DNA from: Streptomyces sp. HUAS YS2
GTDB lineage: Bacteria; Actinomycetota; Actinomycetes; Streptomycetales; Streptomycetaceae
Direction of reading: 5' to 3'
Assembly (NCBI RefSeq): GCF_033343995.1
Contig: NZ_CP137573.1
Location: forward strand, 5,737,001-5,801,000
Length of the DNA: 64,000 nucleotides
The position numbers and the translations under genes are program-made. How positions within the stretch are numbered: the first letter of the stretch is position 1; the number at the start of each line of letters is the position of its first letter. Below, one piece after another: positions 8,182 to 16,805 of the stretch. A model generated the notes under the pieces. The model was not told where the DNA came from, did no database searches, and saw nothing but the letters and a program-made list of their open reading frames with translations.

Positions 8182-9093
8182 TCAACCCGTCAGCCGCTTC
8201 CGCCAGTCGAGACCCGTGACCAGGATCGACGACTCGGGAGACCCGTCCCACTCCACGGTCAGACCCTGCCCGCGCAGCGCGTCCGTCACCTCCCGGCCCA
8301 CCGCCGTCGTCGTCTCCGCGACGCCGTCGAAGCCGCCGTACAGCAGATACAGCGGGCCGCCGTTCGCCGCGCCCTCCGTGCACTGCGCGTGGAAGAACAC
8401 GAACCCCCGTGCGTCCTCTTCGCCCTCGCCGCCTATCTCCGTCGTCCCGCAGTTCCGGCAGCAGGTGAAGTTCTCCCGGGCGGTGATGCCGGCGCCCTCC
8501 AGCGTCTCGAACGCGGCCGTGACGCGCTCCGGATCGGTCGTCCCGGCCCAGCCGGCCATCTCCTCCACCCGCTCCAGCCACAGCCGGTCCACCAGGGCGG
8601 ACGCCTGCGCCCGGGTCACCGGCCGGACCTCGCCCTCCACCAGGTGGTGCTCCGCCGCCTCCGACAGCCGCTCCCGGTCGTCGTAGCCGCAGCGCAACAG
8701 CTCCCGCACCCGGTCCTCCAGCACGCCCCGGATCTCCTCGTCGATCTCCGGCACCGGCTCGGGAAGCGGCAGGTCCGCGAGCGCCCAGCCGAGCCCGTGG
8801 TCCCAGGCGGTCTCGCGGCGCGCCCAGCGGACGATCACCGCCGCCACCCGCTCCGCGTCGCCGCCCTCCACGACGTAATGCCGCTCGGGGCCGCCGGCCC
8901 GGTGCTCCAACTGGTAGCCGCCGCCGTCCTCGTGCCACACCTGGATGAACTCGTCCGGTATGTCCGGGATCCGCTGCACCACCAGGAAGCGGTCCCCGTC
9001 GCCGCCGATCCGCAGCGCGAGGTCCCGCAGCGTCTCCTCCGAAACGCGCACGTGGTGCTGCCAGTTCTCGGTCCTGACCGTGATGTCGAGCAT
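8182..9093 (-). CDS. Conserved hypothetical protein (possibly DUF6891)
   Basis: This 303-residue acidic, soluble protein has no signal peptide. The N-terminal ~100 residues are rich in short strands. The middle is helical and the C-terminal half has FTCCRNCG, a possible zinc- or thiol-type cysteine cluster, followed by a conserved-looking GFVFFHAQCTEGA and LYLLYGGFDG. From memory it resembles DUF6891 proteins of actinobacteria, but this assignment is tentative and no function is known. The ATG at 9093 starts a well-formed first strand (MLDITV). It lies downstream of glnII on the same strand with an 83-bp gap, so read-through from glnII is possible. Confidence 0.75.
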   Translation of the reverse strand: MLDITVRTENWQHHVRVSEETLRDLALRIGGDGDRFLVVQRIPDIPDEFIQVWHEDGGGYQLEHRAGGPERHYVVEGGDAERVAAVIVRWARRETAWDHGLGWALADLPLPEPVPEIDEEIRGVLEDRVRELLRCGYDDRERLSEAAEHHLVEGEVRPVTRAQASALVDRLWLERVEEMAGWAGTTDPERVTAAFETLEGAGITARENFTCCRNCGTTEIGGEGEEDARGFVFFHAQCTEGAANGGPLYLLYGGFDGVAETTTAVGREVTDALRGQGLTVEWDGSPESSILVTGLDWRKRLTG

Positions 9094-9176
9094 GCCCTCA
9101 CTGTGACAGAGCCCACTGACAACGCGGAGCGCCCCCTGCCGGTCCCGGCAGGGGGCGCGCTCGTGCTTCGTCCGGA

Positions 9177-10211
9177 TCAGACCTGGCCGGCCTTCTCCAG
9201 GGCCTCGCAGCAGGTGTCCACCAGCAGGCGGGTCACCGTGTACGGGTCGACGTTCGCGTTCGGGCGGCGGTCCTCGATGTAGCCCTTCTGGTCCTGCTCG
9301 ACCTGCCACGGGATGCGGACCGAGGCGCCGCGGTCCGAGACGCCGTAGGAGTACTTGTCCCACGGGGCCGTCTCGTGCAGACCGGTCAGACGGTCGTCGA
9401 TGCCGGCGCCGTAGTTCTTGACGTGGTCGAGCGGCTTCGAGCCCTCGCCCAGCGACTCGCAGGCGGTGATGATCGCGTCGTAGCCCTCGCGCATCGCCTT
9501 GGTGGAGAAGTTGGTGTGCGCGCCCGCGCCGTTCCAGTCGCCCTTGACCGGCTTCGGGTCGAGGGTCGCGGAGACCTTGAAGTCCTCGGCGGTGCGGTAC
9601 AGCAGCCAGCGGGCCACCCACAGCTGGTCCGCGACGTCCAGCGGCGCCAGCGGGCCGACCTGGAACTCCCACTGGCCCGGCATGACCTCGGCGTTGATGC
9701 CGGAGATGCCCAGACCCGCCTTCAGGCAGTTCTCCAGGTGCGCCTCGACGATGTCACGGCCGAAGATCTCGTCGGCGCCGACACCGCAGTAGTAGCCGCC
9801 CTGCGGGGCCGGGAAGCCGCCGACCGGGAAGCCGAGCGGACGCTCGCCGTCGAAGAAGGTGTACTCCTGCTCGATGCCGAAGATCGGCTCCTGAGCGGCG
9901 TACTTCGCGTAGACCTCGGCCAGCGCGGCACGGGTGTTGGACTCGTGCGGCGTCATGTCCGTGTTCAGGACCTCGCACATCACCAGGATGTCGGCACCGC
10001 CGCGGATCGGGTCCGGGCAGACGAAGACCGGCTTGAGGACGCGGTCCGAGGCGTGGCCCTTGGCCTGGTTCGTGCTGGATCCGTCGAAGCCCCAGATGGG
10101 GAGGTCGGCGAGCTCGGCGGAGGCGTCGCCCGTCAGGATCTTCGTCTTCGAACGAAGCTTGGCGGTCGGCTCGGTGCCGTCGATCCAGATGTACTCGGCC
10201 TTGAAGGTCAC
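9177..10211 (-). CDS. glnII: Glutamine synthetase type II
   Basis: This enzyme makes glutamine from glutamate, ammonia and ATP in the cytoplasm. The 344-residue length and the motifs WGFDGSSTNQA, FGIEQEYTFF, VMPGQWEFQVGP and NGAGAHTNFSTKAMR are those of the eukaryote-like GS-II found in Streptomyces, not of GS-I. Like other GS-II enzymes it has no adenylylation loop. The GTG start at 10211 follows an AAGGATGAGG ribosome-binding site. A 38-bp GlnR-type box lies 100-137 bp upstream, consistent with the known GlnR control of glnII (SCO2210) in S. coelicolor. Confidence 0.97.
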   Translation of the reverse strand: MTFKAEYIWIDGTEPTAKLRSKTKILTGDASAELADLPIWGFDGSSTNQAKGHASDRVLKPVFVCPDPIRGGADILVMCEVLNTDMTPHESNTRAALAEVYAKYAAQEPIFGIEQEYTFFDGERPLGFPVGGFPAPQGGYYCGVGADEIFGRDIVEAHLENCLKAGLGISGINAEVMPGQWEFQVGPLAPLDVADQLWVARWLLYRTAEDFKVSATLDPKPVKGDWNGAGAHTNFSTKAMREGYDAIITACESLGEGSKPLDHVKNYGAGIDDRLTGLHETAPWDKYSYGVSDRGASVRIPWQVEQDQKGYIEDRRPNANVDPYTVTRLLVDTCCEALEKAGQV

Positions 10212-10310
10212 GGTGCCTCATCCTTTGGCGTGCTGCTGCTGCGGGAGACTTGCTGCGGCTCGCGACGCTGCGAGAGCTGCGGGGGTATGCGCGCAGCTTC
10301 GCAACACGGG

Positions 10311-10348
10311 ATTTCCCGTCGGTTGCCCGTTTGTGAACCCCGTGTTAC
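10311..10348 (-). promoter_or_regulatory. GlnR box upstream of glnII
   Basis: On the minus strand four 5-mers occur at exact 11-bp steps: GTAAC, TTCAC, GCAAC, GAAAT, each separated by 6 bp. This fits the published GlnR a-site/b-site pattern (gTnAc-n6-GaAAc, twice), with the second 5-mer degenerate. It starts one base beyond the stop codon of the upstream gene. Confidence 0.85.
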
Positions 10349-11515
10349 TCAGCCTTCCTTTGTCTCCCTGAGTCGCCGTGCGACCTCGTGGGCGTTCAGC
10401 AGCGATCCGAAGCCCGCCCGCTGGATCCGCAGCACCAGCTCCCGGTACGAGGTCCCCAGTGCCTCCGCGGTCCGGCCCAGGTGCCAGTCGTGGTCCGCCA
10501 GCCGCTGCAGCAGATGACCGCGCCGGATCTGGTTCTCGGACAGCCGGAAGGTCTTGAGGTACGCCGTGCGCCCCTTGTGGTCGGTGATCAGCTCGCCGAT
10601 GTGCTGCTCCGTCCCGCCCCGCCGGAACGGAGGCAGGAAGCGCAGCAGCTCGAAGCCGTCCATCCGGTACACCCGCTCGAAGGCGTACGAGGTCTCCAGC
10701 AGGTCGCGGGCCATCAGCCCGTCGTGCCCCGCGGCCCAGTCCCGCTCCTGCGCGACGGCCGCGGCCCGCAGGTCCGCGAGCGTCCGTCCGCCCCCGGCGG
10801 CGTCCCGGATCCGCGCCGTGAACTCGGGCACCGGCGCGCCGTAGTGGGCGTACTGGTGCACCAGCTCCCCGTACAGGTCCTCCACCAGGGTGGGGTGCAG
10901 CAGGCGGTAGTCGTCCGGGTGCGGCACGACGAAGGCGGCGGCGAGCGCGTCGGCGACGTACAGCATCAGACCGCACTGCCCCGGGTGGATCTCGAACACC
11001 CGCAGTGCCTCGCCGAGCCCGGGCACCGACCAGCCCGCGTACGCCGCCTCCGCGCGCGGCGACAGACCCTGGCGCACCGCTTCCCGGGACCACTCCTCCC
11101 AGACCGTGGACGGGCCGCCGAAATGCAGCGCCAGATAGCCCTCCAGGGCGAGGTGCAGCGGCAGGAAGCGCAGCCGCGGCTCGGCCCGCCCGCTCTTCGC
11201 GCGCTGACGCTTGGCGAGCCGGTGGTGCGGGCCGCGCACCGGGACCGTCCGCGGCTCGCCCCCGAGCCGGGAGCCGTACGCCGCCGACTCCGCGCCCGCC
11301 CCCTCGCCGGACCAGTCCGCGACGAAGCCGTGCGGGATGTACGAGGTGTACGCGGTGCCGTCGCCGACGTCCACCCCGTGCCCCGAGCACGCGTACACCT
11401 CGCGGTGCAGCCGCAGCCCCGCGACCGGCGCCGCGCGCACCAGCGGGACCAGCCGGACGCCGCCCCACACCTGCGCGGGGCGGACCTCCAGGCCGGTCAG
11501 GTCGATCCCGGTCAC
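10349..11515 (-). CDS. Hypothetical protein, possible ARPP-2-like partner of the Ro60-like gene
   Basis: This is a 388-residue soluble protein. The N-terminal ~150 residues are strand-rich; the rest is helical, with conserved-looking FEIHPGQCGLMLYVADALAAAF and a C-terminal LHLGRTAEALGTSYREL-type helix-turn-helix-like stretch. From memory it resembles the ARPP-2 domain proteins predicted next to NAD/ADP-ribose and RNA-repair genes, but this is a low-confidence call. The GTG start overlaps the upstream gene's TGA (GTGA), so the two are translationally coupled and probably work together. The stop codon abuts the glnII GlnR box. Confidence 0.72.
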   Translation of the reverse strand: MTGIDLTGLEVRPAQVWGGVRLVPLVRAAPVAGLRLHREVYACSGHGVDVGDGTAYTSYIPHGFVADWSGEGAGAESAAYGSRLGGEPRTVPVRGPHHRLAKRQRAKSGRAEPRLRFLPLHLALEGYLALHFGGPSTVWEEWSREAVRQGLSPRAEAAYAGWSVPGLGEALRVFEIHPGQCGLMLYVADALAAAFVVPHPDDYRLLHPTLVEDLYGELVHQYAHYGAPVPEFTARIRDAAGGGRTLADLRAAAVAQERDWAAGHDGLMARDLLETSYAFERVYRMDGFELLRFLPPFRRGGTEQHIGELITDHKGRTAYLKTFRLSENQIRRGHLLQRLADHDWHLGRTAEALGTSYRELVLRIQRAGFGSLLNAHEVARRLRETKEG

Positions 11516-12921
11516 CGGACCGCCTCCTTCAGGAACAGCTCCACCCGGCGGTCCAGATAGGCGCGCAGCTCCGCCAGGCCGGTCCGGCCCTCCGCGAACT
11601 GCGCGATCTCCACCAGCGCGGGCAGGTCCTCCGCGTCCCGGACGCCGGCGGTCGGCACGCTCGGCGCGAGCCGGCGCACGTCGAAGCCGTCCGGGTCGTA
11701 TACGGGGTTCAGATGCACGGCCGCCGTGCGGCGCTCCGGGTCCAGGTGGGTCCGCCAGACGCGCAGCACCTCGCCCGCGAGGCCGGGCGGGGCGTTGTCC
11801 CAGCCGTCCGAGACGATCACCAACCGGTCCGGGGCGGGGCCCGGGGCCTCCAGTGCGTCGAGCACGCGCAGACCGAGCGGGGTCGGCCCGTGCGGCCGGA
11901 CCAGTAGCGGGTCCGTGCCGCCCGAGGTCCAGTGCGCGGAGTACGACCCCGCCAGAGCCTCCAGGAGGAAATGGCAGCCGAGCGCCACCGCCAGCGGCCG
12001 GCGGCGCTTCACGCCCGAGCCGGAGGAGGAGTAGCTGTCGTCGAGCACGGCGGCGACCCGGCCCCAGGTCCCCGCGTACGGCCCCGCGGCCCGTGCGGCG
12101 GCGGCCCGCAGCGCGCCGGTCAGCTCCGTGCGCCGCGCCGCGCGCTCCTCGAAGGGGAGCGCGAGCACGTACAGCGCGAGCCGGGTCAGCGGCATCGTGG
12201 ACAGGTCGGCCGCCACACCCGCGTGCCGCTGGGTGCGCAGCCGCTCGAGCCGGGTCATCCGGGGCGCGATCCGCTCCAGGAACACCCCGCGCGGGACGCC
12301 GTGCCGGGCGGCGAAGCCCTCGGCCACGGTGAACGGCAGCTCGTAGACCGCGCGCTGGTCGTGGTGGGCGCGGCGGTGCGCGTCCAGCAGGGCGTGGTCG
12401 TAGCGGGCCCGGCGGCGCGGCGCGAACAGGAAGTCACCGGTCTCGTCGTCCGGCAGCGGCAGGTGGAGATGGCGGGCGGCGGCCTTCAGACCGGCGCGGT
12501 ACTTCACCGCGTCCAGGCCGAGGTCGGGCCGGGCGGCCAGCCAGTCGCGGACGATCGCGCGGGTGCGGCGGTTGTTGACCTTCGCGGCGCGCAGCGCGCG
12601 GAACAGCCGGTAGACCCGCTGCGGCGGCAGCAGCGCGAGGCGGGCGGCGATCAGCCGGCCCTCCTCCGCGCCGGCCTCGTGCGGGGTGCGCAGCAGGTGC
12701 TCGACGATCAGGGCCGCGTTGTGGTCGTTGACGTCCAGCGCCAGGCAGGCCGCGTACAGGGGCCGGTAGTTGACCCGCACGTACTCGTGCAGGAAGGCGA
12801 GCGACAGCCGCTGTTCGGCGGCGGAGGAGCGGAACTCCCGCTGCCCGGTGGCGGTGACGGCCGCGTTCACGAAGAACAGCACGTCCTCGGCGGCGACGAG
12901 ATCGGTGACCGTCTCCGACAT
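11512..12921 (-). CDS. TROVE/vWA (Ro60-like) RNA-binding protein
   Basis: This 469-residue protein has an all-helical N-terminal two-thirds, rich in Arg, reminiscent of the HEAT-like TROVE ring of Ro60/Rsr. The C-terminal von Willebrand A domain has a complete metal site: DDSYSSS at ~294-300, the Thr in GPTPLG at ~347 and the Asp of SDGWDN at ~371. Bacterial Ro proteins bind Y RNAs and help RNA degradation or repair under stress. That function is inferred by family resemblance only, and no Y RNA was recognised nearby. The ATG at 12921 follows GGGGGAG. It is the first gene of a coupled pair with the gene at 10349. Confidence 0.7.
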   Translation of the reverse strand: MSETVTDLVAAEDVLFFVNAAVTATGQREFRSSAAEQRLSLAFLHEYVRVNYRPLYAACLALDVNDHNAALIVEHLLRTPHEAGAEEGRLIAARLALLPPQRVYRLFRALRAAKVNNRRTRAIVRDWLAARPDLGLDAVKYRAGLKAAARHLHLPLPDDETGDFLFAPRRRARYDHALLDAHRRAHHDQRAVYELPFTVAEGFAARHGVPRGVFLERIAPRMTRLERLRTQRHAGVAADLSTMPLTRLALYVLALPFEERAARRTELTGALRAAAARAAGPYAGTWGRVAAVLDDSYSSSGSGVKRRRPLAVALGCHFLLEALAGSYSAHWTSGGTDPLLVRPHGPTPLGLRVLDALEAPGPAPDRLVIVSDGWDNAPPGLAGEVLRVWRTHLDPERRTAAVHLNPVYDPDGFDVRRLAPSVPTAGVRDAEDLPALVEIAQFAEGRTGLAELRAYLDRRVELFLKEAVR

Positions 12922-13181
12922 GGCTCCCCCGGGCTCTCGTGTCTGGGCGCCGGCCGGGGAATGGGGGCACGAACAGCGAAAACGTTGCTTCAAAGGCAGG
13001 TCCCGGAAGTCGCACCGGAGTCCCGCGGCCGGCGGAGGAAACGTAACACCGGGGGAGGGGCGGGGCGTACGGAGTTTCGGGCCGTGGGTTCGTGAAGGAG
13101 GGCGGCGGTTCGTGGAGGCGGGAGGCGACGGGCTTTTCCACAGGCGGCCCGCGAAGTCGGCGGGGCGGGCAGACTTGGGGC
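12922..13181. promoter_or_regulatory. Divergent promoter region of the Ro60-like and oxidoreductase genes
   Basis: This 260-bp GC-rich spacer has no gene. The only notable signal is a GAAAACGTT core near 12978, which resembles half of a LacI-family operator. I saw no Y-RNA-like or tRNA-like fold with confidence. Confidence 0.3.
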
Positions 13182-14144
13182 ATGACGGAGACTTCGGTGG
13201 CCACTCCCCGTACGACCCGGGTGGGACTGGTCGGCACCGGCCCCTGGGCGGGGGCCACGCACGCGCCCGCGCTGGCGGCACATGCCGGTGTGGAGTTCGC
13301 CGGGGTGTGGGGGAGACGGGCCGGGGCGGCGGCGGAGCTGGCCGCCGGGCACGGCACGCGGGCGTACGAGGATCTGGACGCGCTGTTCGCGGCGTGCGAC
13401 GCGGTCGCCTTCGCGCTGCCGCCGGACGTGCAGGCCCCGCTGGCGGTCCGGGCCGCCGAGGCCGGGTGTCATCTGCTGCTCGACAAGCCGGTGGCGACGG
13501 CGCCCGCCGCGGCGCGGGCGGCGGCCGACGCGGCGGAGAGGGCCGGCGTCGCCTCGGTCGTGTTCTGCACGCTGCGGTTCGCCGGGCCCACGGTCCGCTG
13601 GATCGACGAACAGGCCGGGGCGGGCGGCTGGTTCACGGCCCGCGCGCACTGGCTGGGCTCGCTGTACGGCTCCGGCTCCCAAAGCCCTTACGCCGCGTCG
13701 CCGTGGCGGCGGGAGAAGGGTGGGCTGTGGGACGTGGGGCCGCACGTCCTGTCGGTGCTGCTGCCGGTGCTGGGCGACGTCACGGAGATACGCGCCGTGG
13801 CGGGCCCGGCCGACACCCGGCACCTGACCATGCGCCACGCGTCGGGAGCGAGCAGCACGGCGACGGTCACCCTGAGTGCCCCGCCGGCCGCCGCGGAGGT
13901 GGGCCTGACGCTGTACGGGGAGCGGGGGAGCGTGGAGCTGCCGGACTGGGGCGACGCCCGGTCGGCGTTCACGGGCGCGGTCGACGCCCTGCTGGAGGCG
14001 GCGCGGACGGGAGTGCCGCACGCCTGCGACATACGGTTCGGGGTCCGGCTGACGGAGCTGTTGGCCGAGGCCGAGGGGAGCGTCGGGGCCGGGGGTGGTG
14101 CCGGGGACGGTGCCGTGCGCGCGGCGGCACCGTCGGCCGGCTAG
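13182..14144 (+). CDS. Gfo/Idh/MocA family oxidoreductase
   Basis: This 320-residue protein has the N-terminal NAD(P)-binding motif VGLVGTGPWAG and, in place of the classical EKP, LLDKPVA with the catalytic lysine near residue 110. It also has the C-terminal-domain signature GGLWDVGPH. Members oxidise or reduce sugars, inositols and related alcohols; the substrate is unknown. The ATG at 13182 is preferred over an upstream in-frame start because the Rossmann strand begins 13 residues later. Its stop codon overlaps the convergent gene's stop on the shared tetramer CTAG. Confidence 0.88.
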   Translation: MTETSVATPRTTRVGLVGTGPWAGATHAPALAAHAGVEFAGVWGRRAGAAAELAAGHGTRAYEDLDALFAACDAVAFALPPDVQAPLAVRAAEAGCHLLLDKPVATAPAAARAAADAAERAGVASVVFCTLRFAGPTVRWIDEQAGAGGWFTARAHWLGSLYGSGSQSPYAASPWRREKGGLWDVGPHVLSVLLPVLGDVTEIRAVAGPADTRHLTMRHASGASSTATVTLSAPPAAAEVGLTLYGERGSVELPDWGDARSAFTGAVDALLEAARTGVPHACDIRFGVRLTELLAEAEGSVGAGGGAGDGAVRAAAPSAG

Positions 14145-14797
14145 CCCACGCGCTCGATGCGGGCCTTGCGGATCAGGAACTTGCCGGGCTCGCGGACCTG
14201 CTCGAAGGCCGCGTTGTTCAGGAGTGCGCAGCTGCCGGAGACGGAGGTGACCTCCACGGTCGTGGATCTGGCGTTGTCCAGGTTCGTGACCTTCAGGCGG
14301 GTGCCGAGCGGGAACTGGTTGCTGGACGCGGCGGGCGCGCCGCCCTCCCCGGAGAGCGTGACGGTGGAGCCGGGGCAGACCACGTCACCGCCGGCGGCGG
14401 GCGGCTGGACGGAAACGGGCGGTCGGGCGGGCGGCCGGGCGGCCGGGGGCTGGGCCGCAGGAGGCTGTGCGGCGGCCGGAGGCTGTGCGGCCGGAGGCTG
14501 GGCGGCGGCCGGAGGCTGTGCCGCCTCGCCTCCGCAGCCCGACGCGGCCTGCTTGCGGCGGATCTCCGCGATCACCGCCTCCCGATTGGCGATCCGGGCG
14601 TCCGACAGGGCGTCCGGGTTCGCCCGCTGGTCCGCGATGAATCTCTCGTTGTTGGCGAGCGCGCCGGCCAGGCCGTCGCAGGCCGTCGACGCCTGACTGG
14701 TCCCGGTCACCACCACCGCCGTCCCGCCGACCAGCGCGACCGCGCCGGCCAGCAGCGCGACCTTCTTCCTCGGGCTGAGCGTCCTCTTGCGTGACAC
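14141..14797 (-). CDS. Secreted protein with Pro/Ala/Gln-rich linker and a possible double-psi barrel
   Basis: This 218-residue protein has a basic n-region and one hydrophobic signal segment (residues ~12-35). A helical domain follows with two cysteines (residues ~38 and ~87), then a repeat of the unit QPPAA with Ala insertions from ~93 to ~130. The C-terminal ~75 residues include the motif GTRLKVTNLDNARSTTVEV, reminiscent of RlpA/expansin double-psi beta-barrels that act on peptidoglycan or polysaccharides. The key acidic residue of RlpA is not evident, so catalysis is doubtful. The linker suits a cell-wall-spanning protein. It is convergent with the oxidoreductase gene, with a CTAG overlap. 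Confidence 0.75.
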   Translation of the reverse strand: MSRKRTLSPRKKVALLAGAVALVGGTAVVVTGTSQASTACDGLAGALANNERFIADQRANPDALSDARIANREAVIAEIRRKQAASGCGGEAAQPPAAAQPPAAQPPAAAQPPAAQPPAARPPARPPVSVQPPAAGGDVVCPGSTVTLSGEGGAPAASSNQFPLGTRLKVTNLDNARSTTVEVTSVSGSCALLNNAAFEQVREPGKFLIRKARIERVG

Positions 14798-14852
14798 GTC
14801 GGGCTCCTTTCGGTCCGTGTGCCGTTACGTACGAGTAGCACGCCGGTTCTGC

Positions 14853-16271
14853 TCAACTCTCCCTCAGGTCACTTCTGTTGGCCGGTGGCCCCAGAGCCTC
14901 GCGGAGCGCCGCGCACAGCGCGTCGAGCGCCGGTCCGTACCGCCGCTCCGGCGGGGTCGCGTACCCCACGACCAGCCCGTCCCGCGGCTCCGCCGTGCTC
15001 CGCGGATGCCGGAACCCGGCCAGCCCCTCGACGGCGACGCCCCGTCGCTCCGCCGCCGCGAGCGCCCGCGCCTCGGTGCCCGGCGGGAGTTCGACCACGG
15101 CGTGGAGCCCGGCCGCGATCCCGGTCACCCGGACCTCGGGGACGCGGTCCGCCAGGGCCTCGGTCAGCCGGTCGCGCCGGGACCGGTGCCGTTGCCGCAT
15201 CCGCCGTACGTGCCGGTCGTACGCCCCGCCCGCCAGGAACTCCGCGAGCGTCAGCTGGTCGATCACGGAGGCGTACTGCTCCCGTACGCCCTTGGCCGCC
15301 ACGACCTCGCCGACCAGCGGCTCCGGCAGCACCATCCAGCCGAGCCGCAGCGCCGTCGACAGGCTCTTGCTGACCGAGCCCATCAGCACCACCCGGTCCG
15401 GGGCCAGCCCCTGCACCGCACCCACCGGCCGCCGGTCGTACCGGAACTCGGCGTCGTAGTCGTCCTCGACGACGAGTGCGCCGCCCGTCCGGGCCCGGTC
15501 GACCACCGCCGCTCGACGGTCGTGGTGCAGGGGCCCGCCGGTCGGGAACTGGTGCGCGGGCGTGAGCAGCACGGCCCGCCCGCGGACCCCGTCGACCAGG
15601 GCCCCGTCCTCGTCCACCGGTACCGGCACGGTCCGTACGCCGCCGTCGAGAAGCAGGCGGTGGTGGAACGGCAGGCCGTACTCCTCGACCGCCCACGTCC
15701 CGCCGACCACCCGGGCGAGCAGCCGCAGCGCGTGCGCCGTGCCGGAGCAGACGACGATCCGCGCGGGCGTGGTGCGTACGCCGCGCACCCGCGCCAGGTA
15801 CGCGGCCAGGGCCTGCCGCAGCTCGATCCGCCCCTGCGGGTCGCCCGGCCCGAACGCCTCGTGCGGCGCGGCGTTCAGTGCCCGCCGGGCGGCGGCGGCC
15901 CAGGTCGTGCGGGGGAAGGTCGCGGGATCCGGCTTGCCCTGCACCAGGTCGTACGTGGGGGCGGGCGCGACCGCGGGGGAGGGCGCCGGGGCGTCGGGCG
16001 TGGGGGCCTCGATCCGGGCGACCCGGGTGCCCGACCCCTGGCGCGCGGTCAGCCACCCCTCGGCGACCAGCTCCGCGTACGCGTCGGCGACGGTGTTCCG
16101 GGCGATCCCGAGGTCGGCGGCGAGCGAACGGTACGGCGGCAGCCTGGTCCCGGGCGCGAGCCGCCCGCCCCGCACCGCGTCCCGCAGGGCGCGGGTGAGC
16201 GCCGCGCGCCGGCTGCCGCCGCCGGCCAGCTCCAGATGCAGGTCGACCCCGAGGGCCCCGGACTCGGTCAC
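14853..16271 (-). CDS. MocR-type GntR/aminotransferase fusion regulator
   Basis: This 472-residue protein has a GntR-type winged helix in residues ~10-80 (LPPYRSLAADLGIARNTVADAYAELVAEGWL). A full fold-type I aminotransferase domain follows, with the PLP-binding lysine in SVSKSLSTALRLGW. MocR proteins sense PLP or an amino acid and control vitamin B6 or amino-acid genes. The target here is unknown, and no pdx gene adjoins. The GTG start at 16271 overlaps the TGA of the upstream MarR gene (GTGA), so both regulators are made from one transcript, an unusual pairing. Confidence 0.92.
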   Translation of the reverse strand: MTESGALGVDLHLELAGGGSRRAALTRALRDAVRGGRLAPGTRLPPYRSLAADLGIARNTVADAYAELVAEGWLTARQGSGTRVARIEAPTPDAPAPSPAVAPAPTYDLVQGKPDPATFPRTTWAAAARRALNAAPHEAFGPGDPQGRIELRQALAAYLARVRGVRTTPARIVVCSGTAHALRLLARVVGGTWAVEEYGLPFHHRLLLDGGVRTVPVPVDEDGALVDGVRGRAVLLTPAHQFPTGGPLHHDRRAAVVDRARTGGALVVEDDYDAEFRYDRRPVGAVQGLAPDRVVLMGSVSKSLSTALRLGWMVLPEPLVGEVVAAKGVREQYASVIDQLTLAEFLAGGAYDRHVRRMRQRHRSRRDRLTEALADRVPEVRVTGIAAGLHAVVELPPGTEARALAAAERRGVAVEGLAGFRHPRSTAEPRDGLVVGYATPPERRYGPALDALCAALREALGPPANRSDLRES

Positions 16272-16747
16272 GTGTCCGCTCCGCGCTCGTCGTCGGCCAG
16301 GATGTCCCGTACCCCGTGCAGGAAGCGGTCGATCGCCGCCGCCTCGGTCGCGTCGAAGCCGCGCAGCAGGGCCTCCGTACGGTGGATCAGCGGCCCGAAG
16401 TATGCCCAGCCCAGCTCCTTGGCGCGGTCGTCGACACGGAGCAGGACGCGTCGCCGGTCGCGGGGGTCGCGGACGCGGGAGAGGTGGCCGAGGCGTTCGA
16501 GCCGGTCGATCACCGCGGTCGTCCCGGCCGAGTTGAGGCCGAGCTCCGTGCCGAGCGCGCCGGGGGTGGCGTCGGTCCCCGCGCGCTCAGCGTCGAGCAG
16601 GCAGATCAGGGCGCGGACGTCGGTGGGGTGCAGCCCGTTCTCGCTCGCGAAGGCGGCCTGGCGCAGCCCGTACGCGACGGTGACGGCCCGCAGCAGATGG
16701 AAGATCTCCCGCTCGGGACTCTCCGGACTCTCGGACAACGGATCCAC
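16268..16747 (-). CDS. MarR family transcriptional regulator
   Basis: This 159-residue (or 156-residue) protein has a MarR winged helix: a recognition helix in LGLNSAGTTAVIDRLERLG and the wing RDPRDRRRVLLRV, flanked by dimerisation helices. MarR proteins repress adjacent genes until a small ligand binds. It faces the hydrolase gene at 16806 across 58 bp that contain a perfect inverted repeat. The start is debatable: GTG at 16747 abuts the AGGAGG ribosome-binding site, while the in-frame TTG at 16738 sits at a normal 9-base spacing and may be the real start. Confidence 0.92.
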   Translation of the reverse strand: MDPLSESPESPEREIFHLLRAVTVAYGLRQAAFASENGLHPTDVRALICLLDAERAGTDATPGALGTELGLNSAGTTAVIDRLERLGHLSRVRDPRDRRRVLLRVDDRAKELGWAYFGPLIHRTEALLRGFDATEAAAIDRFLHGVRDILADDERGADT

Positions 16748-16757
16748 CCTCCTCTAA

Positions 16758-16792
16758 TATCTCGCTCAACGAGATAAATGCTCGGCGAGATA
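16758..16792. promoter_or_regulatory. MarR operator between divergent genes
   Basis: Arms TATCTCG (16758-16764) and CGAGATA (16770-16776) flank 5 bp. A third half-site CGAGATA follows at 16786-16792, 16 bp further on. The repeat lies in the shared promoter of the MarR gene and the hydrolase, as expected for autoregulation and control of the divergent gene. Confidence 0.75.
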
Positions 16793-16805
16793 ACTGAGGA
16801 GCATC

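Noticed and set aside
8182..9672. A longer 496-codon version of the gene at 8182-9093
   Set aside because: The extension overlaps the glnII coding region on the same strand in another frame and crosses the glnII stop; the ATG at 9093 gives a sound protein.
12922..13181. A Y-RNA gene near the Ro60-like protein
   Set aside because: No tRNA-like module or convincing stem-loop pair could be recognised by eye.
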